Source of the DNA: Hoylesella marshii DSM 16973 = JCM 13450
Lineage (GTDB): Bacteria > Bacteroidota > Bacteroidia > Bacteroidales > Bacteroidaceae
Assembly: GCF_000146675.1 (NCBI RefSeq)
Contig: NZ_GL397214.1
Span: 1,779,318 to 1,843,317 of the forward strand
DNA length: 64,000 nt
Direction: 5' to 3'
Position 1 is the stretch's first letter, and every line of letters starts with the position of its first letter. The position numbers and the translations under genes are program-made. Below the pieces are notes generated by a model. The model searched no databases, was not told the origin of the DNA, and saw only the letters and a program-made list of their open reading frames with translations. Shown here piece after piece: positions 28,350-36,598 of the stretch.

Positions 28350-30344
28350 ATGCATCTCATCACTCATATGCAAAGCTGTCACCGCTTTCTTTGCGGCAAA
28401 ATACATACTTCGAGGTTGCTTTTCATAGCCTTGGGGGCTGTCTTGTTGCTCGTTGTCTCTTGTGCAAAGATGGGTAATCCCGATGGGGGATGGTTTGATG
28501 AGCATCCCCCTAAAATCATCGGAACTTTGCCACAAGATGGTTCTGTGAATGCTCATTCACGCAAAATAAGAATCCGTTTCAACGAATATATTAAGATAGA
28601 AAATGCTACGGAGAAAGTGGTTATCTCGCCACCGCAGCTTGAAATGCCCGAGATAAAAGGGCAAGGAAAAGACATCAGCATAGAATTGAAGGATTCATTG
28701 AAGCCCAACACCACTTATACCATTGACTTTTCAGACGCCATTACTGACAACAATGAGGGTAATCCCTTAGGAAACTACACGTATTCGTTTGCCACCGGCA
28801 GCGTAATAGATACATTGGAAGTGTCGGGATACGTGCTCGAAGCCGAGAATATGGAACCTGTGAAGGGTATATTGGTAGGCCTTTACGACGACAAAGCAGA
28901 CTCCGCTTTCCTTCAAAAGCCCATGTTGCGCGTTTCAAGGACAGATAGTAGGGGACGGTTTGTCATCAAAGGCATCGCTGCAGGTAAGTATCGTATCTTT
29001 GCCTTACAAGATGCCGATGGTAACTACCTATTCAATCAGAAGAGCGAAAAGTTAGCTTTCAATCACGACACCATTGCTCCCTCTATACAATCGGACATCC
29101 GTCAAGACACCATTTGGGTGGATTCGTTGCATATTAAGGATATTCACAGAGTGGGATATACACGCTTTCTGCCCGATGATATAGTGCTTCGTGCCTTTAC
29201 AGAGGTACAGACCGACCGTTATCTGCTGAAGACCGACCGACCGGAAGCCGACCGTTTCACCCTTTATTTCAGCTATGGAAATGAGCAGTTGCCCATCATC
29301 CGAGGTCTGAACTTCCGCGAAAAAGACGCTTTTCTCTTAGAGTCATCACCCAAAAAAGACACGCTTACTTACTGGTTGCGTGACACTTTGCTCGTTAAAC
29401 AAGACACGTTAAGGTTTGAAATGCAGTACCTTTCAACCGATACTACAGGTCTTTTAACCCATAAAACCGATACTTTGGAACTATTGGCAAAAACTCCTTA
29501 CGCCAAAAGAGTGAAGCAACAAGCCGATGAATACGAGAAATGGAAGAAAGAAAAGGAAAAGGCAACGAAACGGGGGGAGAAATATAATACCGTGATGAAG
29601 GGCGAAATGTTGGAACCAAAGTATGATATTTCTTCACAAACAGACCCCGATAAGCCCCTTTACATAGAGTTTCCAAGACCTCTGCGCTTAGCCGACAGCA
29701 CCAAAATACACCTCTATTCAAAGATAGACACTTTGTGGTATCGTGCTCCTTTTGCTTTCCGGCAAAAAAAAGATGCAGGTATCAGGTACTACAAGCTGAT
29801 GGGCGAATGGCGACCCGGAGTGGAATACAGTCTTGAAATAGATTCTGCCGCCTTTTCAGACATATACGGAAAAACAAACGGAGCTTTCAAACAAGGCTTT
29901 AAAGTGAAAGACCTGAAAGAATATGCCACGCTCTTTGTGCATATAAAAGGTACGCAAGACAGCAGTATCATAGCAGAGTTATTAGACGCATCAGACAAAG
30001 TGGTGATGCGCGTTGCTGCCCAAAATGGAACAGCAAAGTTCTTTTTCGTCAATCCGGGTACTTATTATCTACGGGCGTTTGTCGACCGAAATGGCAACGG
30101 AAGCTGGGATACAGGCAATTATGCAGCCAACCTTCAACCCGAACCCGTTTACTATTTCCACGATAAATTGGAATGTAAAGCCAACCGAGACATGACCAAA
30201 GAATGGAACTTTACAGCCCTTCCGCTCTACCGACAGAAACCTTCGGCCATTACAAAGCAAAAGCCTGATACTGAAAAGAAAATAAAACAACAGAATAAAA
30301 AACGAGCACAAGAATTAGGAATCACCTATATTCCACAATCCTAA
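28350..30344 (+). CDS. Ig-like domain lipoprotein
   Basis: Predicted 664-residue lipoprotein: basic N-terminus, hydrophobic stretch and lipobox LLLVVSC, with Cys at about residue 38 followed by AKMGNP. Next comes a bacterial Ig-like domain (PPKIIGTLPQDGSVNAHSRKIRIRFNEYI, about residues 53-150), typical of Big_5 proteins. A carboxypeptidase-regulatory-like beta segment follows (SGYVLEAENMEPVKGILVGLYD). The second half has a Lys-rich linker (KWKKEKEKATKRGEKY) and a final motif LRAFVDRNGNGSWDTGNY. The C-terminus is Lys/Gln-rich. Probably outer-membrane anchored; function unknown. Start could instead be the ATG at 28368. Confidence 0.82.
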   Translation: MHLITHMQSCHRFLCGKIHTSRLLFIALGAVLLLVVSCAKMGNPDGGWFDEHPPKIIGTLPQDGSVNAHSRKIRIRFNEYIKIENATEKVVISPPQLEMPEIKGQGKDISIELKDSLKPNTTYTIDFSDAITDNNEGNPLGNYTYSFATGSVIDTLEVSGYVLEAENMEPVKGILVGLYDDKADSAFLQKPMLRVSRTDSRGRFVIKGIAAGKYRIFALQDADGNYLFNQKSEKLAFNHDTIAPSIQSDIRQDTIWVDSLHIKDIHRVGYTRFLPDDIVLRAFTEVQTDRYLLKTDRPEADRFTLYFSYGNEQLPIIRGLNFREKDAFLLESSPKKDTLTYWLRDTLLVKQDTLRFEMQYLSTDTTGLLTHKTDTLELLAKTPYAKRVKQQADEYEKWKKEKEKATKRGEKYNTVMKGEMLEPKYDISSQTDPDKPLYIEFPRPLRLADSTKIHLYSKIDTLWYRAPFAFRQKKDAGIRYYKLMGEWRPGVEYSLEIDSAAFSDIYGKTNGAFKQGFKVKDLKEYATLFVHIKGTQDSSIIAELLDASDKVVMRVAAQNGTAKFFFVNPGTYYLRAFVDRNGNGSWDTGNYAANLQPEPVYYFHDKLECKANRDMTKEWNFTALPLYRQKPSAITKQKPDTEKKIKQQNKKRAQELGITYIPQS

Positions 30345-30363
30345 CATAACCTATCAAACCATT

Positions 30364-31179
30364 ATGATGAAACTTTTAAAAAATTATATTACCGCTTTCG
30401 TACTTCTGTTCCTGCCTTTCGTTGCAAACGCACAGTGCAGTTTTCACAATGAAGCCTTTCAATCCGGCGAGTTTCTCTCCTATAATCTCTATTATAATTG
30501 GCAGTTTGTATGGGTGAAAGCGGGAACGGCTTCGATGTCTACTGTCACCTCTACATACAAAGGACAGAAGGCTTATCGCGCCAGTCTCATTACGCGTGGC
30601 AGTCAGAAGGTAGACAATCTCTTTGTTCTTCGCGACACCTTGCTGTGTTATTCCACACTTGATTTAGCACCGTTGTATTTCCGCAAAGGAGCAAGAGAAG
30701 GTAAGCGATACACTGTAGACGAGGTTTTCTACACTTATCCAAACGGTAAATGCTTCATTACTCAGCACCGCCAACATAACAACGGCTCGCATTCTTGGGA
30801 AAAACATACGCTGAATGACTGTGTCTATGATATGCTTAATATCTTTCTCAGGGCACGTAATTTCAACCCAAAGAATTGGAAAAGCGGTTATGTGGTTAAC
30901 TTCCCGATTGCCGATGGCAATGGAACGACCCCAGCCATGCTAAAGTATCGCGGTAAAACCATTATCAAAGCCGATAATAACAAGAAGTATCGCTGCCTTG
31001 AACTCTCATATATGGAGAAAGAAGACGACGACTACAAGGAAATAGTACGTTTCTTTGTAACAGACGATGATAACCATATTCCCATCAGATTGGATATGTT
31101 TCTGAAGTTTGGAAGTGCCAAAGCATTTCTTGTAACGATGAAGGGAGCACGCAACCCGCTCACTTCTATCACAAAGTAA
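30364..31179 (+). CDS. DUF3108 domain-containing secreted protein
   Basis: The 271-residue protein has a signal peptide (LLKNYITAFVLLFLPFVANA, then QCSFHNEAF) and one DUF3108 domain with the usual opening GEFLSYNLYYNWQFVWVKAG and the late segment IPIRLDMFLKFGSAKAFL. DUF3108 proteins are periplasmic or envelope beta-rich proteins of unknown activity. It follows the lipoprotein by 19 bp, so the GH3, lipoprotein and DUF3108 genes probably form one unit. ATG 30364 and ATG 30367 are both possible starts. A hairpin terminator follows at once. Confidence 0.88.
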   Translation: MMKLLKNYITAFVLLFLPFVANAQCSFHNEAFQSGEFLSYNLYYNWQFVWVKAGTASMSTVTSTYKGQKAYRASLITRGSQKVDNLFVLRDTLLCYSTLDLAPLYFRKGAREGKRYTVDEVFYTYPNGKCFITQHRQHNNGSHSWEKHTLNDCVYDMLNIFLRARNFNPKNWKSGYVVNFPIADGNGTTPAMLKYRGKTIIKADNNKKYRCLELSYMEKEDDDYKEIVRFFVTDDDNHIPIRLDMFLKFGSAKAFLVTMKGARNPLTSITK

Positions 31180-31182
31180 GAA

Positions 31183-31220
31183 AAGCTGCTGTTTCTTAAC
31201 AGCTTTCTTCTTTATTTTTC
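31183..31220 (+). terminator. Terminator after the DUF3108 gene
   Basis: A short hairpin, GCTGTT loop AACAGC, within an AAAGCTG/CAGCTTT context, followed by a T-rich stretch. Confidence 0.7.
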
Positions 31221-31300
31221 AGAGCATAGCTTTTACACGGTAAGAGCTATCCTTTTACACGCTCAAAGCTATGCTTTAAGACGATGAAAGCATAGCTTTT
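31221..31300. repeat. Four-unit 22-bp palindromic array, copy 4
   Basis: Centres at 31226, 31248, 31270 and 31292, exactly 22 bp apart; centre triplets ATA, TAT, TAT, ATA. The tail CTATCCTATTG and ATTTATAATTGATT matches copy 3. Confidence 0.87.
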
Positions 31301-31393
31301 ACATTTTTATCTCTATCCTATTGGTTTTCAAATATTTATAATTGATTCTACTACAATATAAATATGATTTTTTCAAACGAATGGAATCATTAT

Positions 31394-31450
31394 AAAAAAA
31401 GATGCCTTTTACACTTTAAGCGCTTGGCTTTGACGGTGTAAAAGGCATTT
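31394..31450 (-). terminator. Terminator of gpmA
   Basis: Perfect 12-bp stem, TGCCTTTTACAC (31403-31414) with GTGTAAAAGGCA (31436-31447), and a 21-nt loop. On the minus strand it ends in a run of seven T. Confidence 0.85.
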
Positions 31451-31495
31451 TCTGTATGTCTCTTTCGCCAATAGGCAAAGGGAGCATGCACTGCT

Positions 31496-32185
31496 TTATT
31501 TCAAATAATACTTCTTAACGAAGTTCAAATCGTCGTCGAATTCATAGACGAGCGGTGTGCCCGTAGGTATTTCAACGCTTACGATGTCGTCGTCGGAGAT
31601 ATTCTCAAAATGCTTGATAAGCGAGCGCAGAGAGTTTCCATGAGCAGCTATCATGACGCGTTTACCAGCCTGTATGAGCGGTTTAATGTCGCTTTCATAG
31701 TAGGGAACGGTACGTGCGATGGTATCTTTCAAACTCTCGCAAAGGGGTACTTCTTGTGTAGGAACATCCCGATAAGCAGGATTTTTGCGCGAATTGTAAG
31801 GGTTTGAATCTTCCATCATAGGCGGACGGACATCAAAACTGCGTCTCCACAGGTGCACTTGTTCGTCGCCGTATTTCTCTGCCGTTTCTTTTTTATTGAG
31901 TCCGGAAAGTGCTCCGTAATGGCGTTCGTTCAGCTTATACGATTTGATAACGGGCAGCCATTCACGGTCCATCTCTTTAAGTATGATTTGCTGTGTATTG
32001 ATAGCACGTCTGAGATAAGAGGTAAAACACACATCAAAGTCTATTCCTGCTTCTCTCAAAAGCACTCCGGCATGCTTTGCCTCAGCCCTTCCTTTGTCTG
32101 AGAGTTCTACATCGACCCATCCTGTAAATAGGTTTTTCTGGTTCCACTCACTCTCTCCATGGCGGATAATCACTAATTTTTTCAT
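31496..32185 (-). CDS. gpmA: 2,3-bisphosphoglycerate-dependent phosphoglycerate mutase
   Basis: Interconverts 3- and 2-phosphoglycerate in glycolysis through a phosphohistidine. The 229-residue protein has the catalytic IIRHGESEWN (His9), the group-defining LNERHYGALSGLNKKE with its proton-donor glutamate, and the second histidine in IAAHGNSLRSL. Length is normal for the cofactor-dependent enzyme. A near-consensus -7 element, TACCTTTA, lies at 32222 to 32215 on the minus strand. It borders the defence island: the next 300 bp are AT-rich. Confidence 0.95.
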   Translation of the reverse strand: MKKLVIIRHGESEWNQKNLFTGWVDVELSDKGRAEAKHAGVLLREAGIDFDVCFTSYLRRAINTQQIILKEMDREWLPVIKSYKLNERHYGALSGLNKKETAEKYGDEQVHLWRRSFDVRPPMMEDSNPYNSRKNPAYRDVPTQEVPLCESLKDTIARTVPYYESDIKPLIQAGKRVMIAAHGNSLRSLIKHFENISDDDIVSVEIPTGTPLVYEFDDDLNFVKKYYLK

Positions 32186-32488
32186 CTTACTATATTTCTT
32201 TTAGTTTTCAAGTGTAAAGGTACGGCTTTTTTTTCACTTACACAATAACCGGAAGAAACTATTTTAGATTTTTCTCGGTTTGACTTAACCGATTGAGAAA
32301 TAAACTTTTAGCGAATTATTTGAGAAATAGAGGTAACGATTTGGAAACTGTGCGAATTTCAGCGTTTTGCGTTGCTATGCTGTCAAATAACTCTTCTCAC
32401 TGCAAAGAGAGTCAAATAACTTAAAACACTCAACTTATAGCAATAATTTTCTTGCTTATGAAGGCTATGGTATATAGCGATTGGCATT
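32186..32488. other. AT-rich boundary between gpmA and the defence island
   Basis: About 300 bp without a gene. It holds the presumed gpmA promoter, an 11-bp direct repeat GTCAAATAACT (32382-32392 and 32411-32421), and the left island repeat at 32472. Base composition shifts to AT here. Confidence 0.65.
32472..32483. repeat. Left flanking direct repeat of the defence island
   Basis: ATATAGCGATTG lies 6 bp after the vsr 3' end; an identical copy is at 38253-38264, beyond the XRE gene. The neighbouring bases also share TATAGCAA and TAATTT blocks in the same order. Confidence 0.65.
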
Positions 32489-32911
32489 TTACGTATGTTC
32501 AACGATATTGTTGTATAGATTTCTCAAATTTTGTTCTCTAACTTTGGGTTTTAATTGGCATTGCCATACAACAGATACTCGATAGCCAAGCCTTTCTAAT
32601 TCTTGCGTTTTACGTTTGTCCCTTTCTAAATTATCCGCAATCTTCTTCTCCCAATATTCCAAATTCGTAGATGGTAAATGAGCATATTTACATCCTTGAT
32701 GCCCATGCCAAAAACAACCATTCACGAATATTACAGCCTTGTACTTTTGAAGAACGATATCCGGAGTTCCCGGCAACCGTTTTACATTTTTTCGATATCG
32801 CAGACCTTGAGCAAACAGATATTTTCGGACGATCTTTTCCGGTTTTGTTTCCTTTCCTGTGACATGAGACATTATTTCCGAACGCTTTTCTTTACCGACC
32901 GTGTCTGCCAT
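32489..32911 (-). CDS. vsr: Very short patch repair (Vsr) endonuclease
   Basis: Nicks next to T:G mismatches left when 5-methylcytosine deaminates, protecting methylated sites from C-to-T change. The 140-residue protein has the Vsr core: PGTPDIVLQKYKAVIFVNG with metal-binding Asp51, then GCFWHGHQGCK with His69 and His71. Length is typical. It lies 2 bp after the GHKL-TIR gene as the last gene of the island operon. The m5C methyltransferase two genes upstream is the natural source of its substrate. Confidence 0.93.
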   Translation of the reverse strand: MADTVGKEKRSEIMSHVTGKETKPEKIVRKYLFAQGLRYRKNVKRLPGTPDIVLQKYKAVIFVNGCFWHGHQGCKYAHLPSTNLEYWEKKIADNLERDKRKTQELERLGYRVSVVWQCQLKPKVREQNLRNLYNNIVEHT

Positions 32912-32913
32912 CT

Positions 32914-34797
32914 CTACTTAATAACGATTCGTTCTTTAAGATGATCCATATTTTCTTTACGACTTTTCTTTGCATAGCCGAGCTTGTCGCAAGTCGCTTC
33001 TATTTTCTGGCAAAAAATATCGGCATTTAGTTTGGTCATACATAGTTCATCATTCTCGTTTCGTTCCGTACTATGCCATAAAGCTTCATCATTTAAGGGA
33101 TGTTGCGGTCGGAATGGGGGAATATTAAAGATTCTATTATCTACTTGTGTGATCCAAGATGCTCCGATTTCCGTCATCGCACCCCATGCACTCGGGGTGT
33201 TATCACTCGTAACGAATATGACGAAGATTTTTTGATTAGAATAACTTTCCACAAAGAAATCCCGTAAATAGTTATATATCGATGCAGTCCCTTCGGGAAT
33301 GCGGCTAATTTCATCGTCACAACTCGTGTATAAGATATCTTCGGGCGGAATGTTATTAAATACTAAAAATGAGTATATCAAATCAGCTAATGCTTTGTCT
33401 TTAGAAGCGTGACTAATCAGTATTTTCTTTTTCTGGGAATCCACTACGGTTTTTAATCCTAAAGCATTAGCATTATTATTGATCGCATCGGATATGACTT
33501 GTTCGATCGTTTCTCTCGAAGAATCTGGTGCTAATCGTCCTATACTTTCAGCTGCATTTTCACTCACTATATTTCTGAATGTGTCGACGGCTTCTCTAAA
33601 TTTTGCTTCTGTATTTTTTTGTTCATTCAATTTACGTTGCTTCTTCTCTCTGTTCTGTTCATTAGAAAACAAACCTCTTTTCCGAAGAATATCCGGAAGT
33701 AGAATAGTTCGCACGTATTTTATAACGGCCTCATATCGTGGGTCGTCGGACTTATAACCTTGCCTATTGCTCAATGCCATATCTGGAAGTTCCGATAATT
33801 CGAACAAATCGATATATAGTTGTCCAACTACATAAACTTCATTCAATTTATTTTGACCGACTATCGGCAAAATATTGAACTCTCCCATTTTTTTATTCGC
33901 ATATAAGGATATGAAGTTGTCGGGGAAATCGGTAAGTGCCGCTTTACGCCCTCTTGTAGAAGCGTATGCCCCGATCCATCCCATTATTTTAAGCGTATAT
34001 TCATGATCTTTTCCTGCATTGTCTTTCAGATTGATTGGCTCTGTATACGGCTCTCTATGCTCAACTAATTCAGTTCGTTTTGCCGGATATTGGTTAGGAA
34101 TATTTTTTGCTAAATCGGAAAAGTCATCCCCTAAAGATATAAATGCACATAACTCTTTTGCAATATTTTCGTCAAAGGTGTCTATTGTAACTGTTTCATT
34201 GCCTCTGATTATGTGTATTTTGAAATTATCGTTGACTAATGGGAATATTTTTAACAAATTCCGTTTAACCGAATCCATAGATTTATTCAATCTGTATTGA
34301 GGATTCCTCATTACGATCGCTGTTCCATGCTCTTGAATATATACGAATTTTATATCATCATCGGCAATAGGTCGTAACTTATTCCCGTCTATCGGTCTAC
34401 GAGATAAAACAAAACCGGATTTCTCGTTATCGCTGATAGTCATTACATCAACGGATTCGGAAACAGACAATGCCGCCAACTTACCAACGCCTTTTCGTCC
34501 CATTTTTCGTCTCTCTCCGGAGCGTGTCATAGATTCTTCTTCTTTAACTCGAGAGACACCGGCTACGTTCAAGAACTTCTTTACTTCTCCATTCTGATAA
34601 GACATACCATGCCCATCATCTTCGATTCTGATATCGTCTTTATTAGAAATGATATATACATTATGTGCATCTGCATCATACGCATTAGCGACAAGTTCGG
34701 CCAATACATAATAAAGATTCGTATAAAGATTCGGTCCCAACAACTCTAAAATCCGAGGATCGACATTAAGCTGATATTCTTTCATATAAATATTCAT
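32914..34797 (-). CDS. GHKL (MutL/MORC-like) ATPase fused to a TIR-like domain
   Basis: The 627-residue protein (from ATG 34797) begins with a GHKL ATPase: N-box YYVLAELVANAYDADA (about 29-44), DGHGM (61-65) and GRKGVGKLA (100-108). A MutL/MORC-type middle domain and a Lys-rich coiled segment (about 365-395) follow. The C-terminus (457 to about 555) looks like a TIR domain: KKILISHASKDKALADLI, then IFVIFVTSDN and SAWGAMTEIGASW, where Glu543 sits where TIR NADases have their catalytic Glu. GHKL ATPases of the MutL/MORC group are known in restriction-modification loci; TIR domains act as NADase effectors in several anti-phage systems. A defence-effector role is inferred. A TTG at 34812 is an alternative start. 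Confidence 0.72.
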   Translation of the reverse strand: MNIYMKEYQLNVDPRILELLGPNLYTNLYYVLAELVANAYDADAHNVYIISNKDDIRIEDDGHGMSYQNGEVKKFLNVAGVSRVKEEESMTRSGERRKMGRKGVGKLAALSVSESVDVMTISDNEKSGFVLSRRPIDGNKLRPIADDDIKFVYIQEHGTAIVMRNPQYRLNKSMDSVKRNLLKIFPLVNDNFKIHIIRGNETVTIDTFDENIAKELCAFISLGDDFSDLAKNIPNQYPAKRTELVEHREPYTEPINLKDNAGKDHEYTLKIMGWIGAYASTRGRKAALTDFPDNFISLYANKKMGEFNILPIVGQNKLNEVYVVGQLYIDLFELSELPDMALSNRQGYKSDDPRYEAVIKYVRTILLPDILRKRGLFSNEQNREKKQRKLNEQKNTEAKFREAVDTFRNIVSENAAESIGRLAPDSSRETIEQVISDAINNNANALGLKTVVDSQKKKILISHASKDKALADLIYSFLVFNNIPPEDILYTSCDDEISRIPEGTASIYNYLRDFFVESYSNQKIFVIFVTSDNTPSAWGAMTEIGASWITQVDNRIFNIPPFRPQHPLNDEALWHSTERNENDELCMTKLNADIFCQKIEATCDKLGYAKKSRKENMDHLKERIVIK

Positions 34798-34801
34798 GGA
34801 G

Positions 34802-35884
34802 TTAGTTGACAATTCGCGTCAAATGGTATATAATACTCTCGGCTATGACTTCTCCCAGTCTCGGTGGAACGGCATTGCCGATATATCTCGATGCTTTGGT
34901 AATAGCGACATACTCTTCGTCAGCGAAAAATTTATACGTCATCGGGAAAGTTTGTATAAGAGCAGCTTCTCTAATGGAAATAGCACGATCTTGTATAGGA
35001 TGTCCGAATCTGCCGTTGCCTAAACCAGTGCATTGAGTTGTCATAGTAGGGGCTGGTTTTTCCCAAACCATTCTACCGTAGACACTACCAAACGAGCGTC
35101 CGTTATCGGTTTTATGACACCGTAATTGTAAATCCTTCGGCCAATCTTTCCAACTGCCTCCGTACGGAGTATGATGAAGACGTTCGATATTTAATGGCGA
35201 TAATGCTTTGGCTCTATGCAATGAATCGTTTTTATCGGTTTCTCCGGCTTTGAGTTCGGGTAAATCTCCGATCGTTTCTTTCACCGTCTTGTACTCGTTA
35301 GGCTTATGCGTCGGGTTGATCAACTCGATATTTCCCAATCGCGATGCTAATAACACCAATCTTTTCCTAGTTTGCGGTATTCCGTAATCGGGGCAATATA
35401 CTGGATTTACCCACACATGATATTCTTCATTTTTCAAAAGATTCTCGAAATCGGATAAAACGGGCTTTTCTTTGAAAGATAAGATTTGAGCCACGTTTTC
35501 CATCGTAACGATGTCGGGATGAACAGCCTTGACCAATCGTCCGAATTCATATAATAAATCGTATTTATTCGGATCTTTCTTTTTGTTTTTGAATGCATAC
35601 GACGAAAACGGTTGACAAGGGGCGCATCCTGCCAACACTCTAATAGATCCTTTGCCGTAGGCTGTGCGGATTTCATCCGGAGACACCGTTTTAATATCCT
35701 TATATATGAATTTTGCATTGTTATTCGTTTCATAAGCATACCGGCAGGTCGCATCGATATCATACCCTGCAAGGATATTGAATCCCTTGCTTTTCATCCC
35801 GAAACTCAATCCGCCGATACCGCAAAATAAGTCGATAACTTCAATAGATGGGAGCGATTCGTTTTTGATATTCTTTCCTTTCAT
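34802..35884 (-). CDS. DNA (cytosine-5-)-methyltransferase
   Basis: Transfers a methyl group from SAM to C5 of cytosine. The 360-residue protein shows the ordered m5C motifs: I, DLFCGIGGLSFG (18-29); IV, GCAPCQPFSSY with catalytic Cys90; VI, MENV; VIII, QTRKRLVLL; and X, GNAVPP near the end. The variable target-recognition region lies between VIII and X; its target cannot be deduced. It lies 26 bp after the MjaI-type endonuclease and 4 bp before the GHKL-TIR start. Pairing with Vsr is typical of m5C systems. Confidence 0.93.
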   Translation of the reverse strand: MKGKNIKNESLPSIEVIDLFCGIGGLSFGMKSKGFNILAGYDIDATCRYAYETNNNAKFIYKDIKTVSPDEIRTAYGKGSIRVLAGCAPCQPFSSYAFKNKKKDPNKYDLLYEFGRLVKAVHPDIVTMENVAQILSFKEKPVLSDFENLLKNEEYHVWVNPVYCPDYGIPQTRKRLVLLASRLGNIELINPTHKPNEYKTVKETIGDLPELKAGETDKNDSLHRAKALSPLNIERLHHTPYGGSWKDWPKDLQLRCHKTDNGRSFGSVYGRMVWEKPAPTMTTQCTGLGNGRFGHPIQDRAISIREAALIQTFPMTYKFFADEEYVAITKASRYIGNAVPPRLGEVIAESIIYHLTRIVN

Positions 35885-35910
35885 AATCCGATTTCAAAAA
35901 CAGAGTGTAC

Positions 35911-36594
35911 TCAATTCGACAACCGATCTATTTCGGATTGAATCTGACCTATAACCTCTTTATTGGCAATTTCTCCATCTAAGCTGAATACGATAAACAC
36001 ATTACCGCCATATTGTTCTTTGAACGATTCGAAACTCGCTTTCATTCGCTCAGTCAGCGAATAACTACCGAAATTGGCACTCGCTGTTATCGGTTTGATT
36101 TGTATGCCTATGGCTTTATCTCCGATTTTTGCGATATAATCAATATCTCCAGTATGATCCAATTCGGGATCGCTTTCTTCGAAGTTGATATTAGGAAATA
36201 CTTTAACCAATCCGTCATTGATTACAGACTTTTCTCGTATATAACCGTCATAAGTACGATTTATAGTCAGATTGTATATATAGTCAATGCAGTCCTGTTC
36301 TGTCAATTCACGAAAAGCTGCTTCCCATTCCGGAATCACGACTTCCGTAATTTTTGCATACAACCGTTCACCCAATTCATGGAGACTTTCGACTGTGATT
36401 TTCGTCGGATTTTTTCCTGCGGTATGAGCATTTTCGAAATACCATGATTGCCATTCATCGAACGAAGAAGGTTGGCAATCGCGAATAAGAGCCATTACAG
36501 CACCTACTTTATTCGGACGGGATAATTGGTATGTTTGGCAAGCATAGTTCAGCACGCGTTCCTTTTTCCCGAAATTCATTGAATATCTATCCAT
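35911..36594 (-). CDS. MjaI-family type II restriction endonuclease
   Basis: The 227-residue protein resembles MjaI-family enzymes: RPNKVGAVMALIRDCQPSSF near the start, DCIDYIYNLTINRTYDGY in the middle, and a PD-(D/E)xK-like core DHTGDIDYIAKIGDKAIG followed by IQIKPIT (Asp150/Asp152, Gln165-x-Lys167). MjaI itself cuts CTAG; whether this protein shares that target is unknown. It lies 4 bp after its presumed methyltransferase partner. The family call rests on remembered sequence pattern, so it is moderately confident. Confidence 0.7.
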   Translation of the reverse strand: MDRYSMNFGKKERVLNYACQTYQLSRPNKVGAVMALIRDCQPSSFDEWQSWYFENAHTAGKNPTKITVESLHELGERLYAKITEVVIPEWEAAFRELTEQDCIDYIYNLTINRTYDGYIREKSVINDGLVKVFPNINFEESDPELDHTGDIDYIAKIGDKAIGIQIKPITASANFGSYSLTERMKASFESFKEQYGGNVFIVFSLDGEIANKEVIGQIQSEIDRLSN

Positions 36595-36598
36595 AACG

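Larger units (their letters stand above)
31180..31495. other. Convergent gap with terminators and repeat array
   Basis: 316 bp between the DUF3108 gene and gpmA. It is fully explained by a plus-strand terminator, the fourth 22-bp array, an AT-rich tail shared with copy 3, and the gpmA terminator. Confidence 0.75.

Noticed and set aside
2745..31300. 22-bp arrays considered as CRISPR
   Set aside because: Units are 13-bp palindromes with 9-bp linkers, only four per site, variable in sequence, and no cas genes are present.
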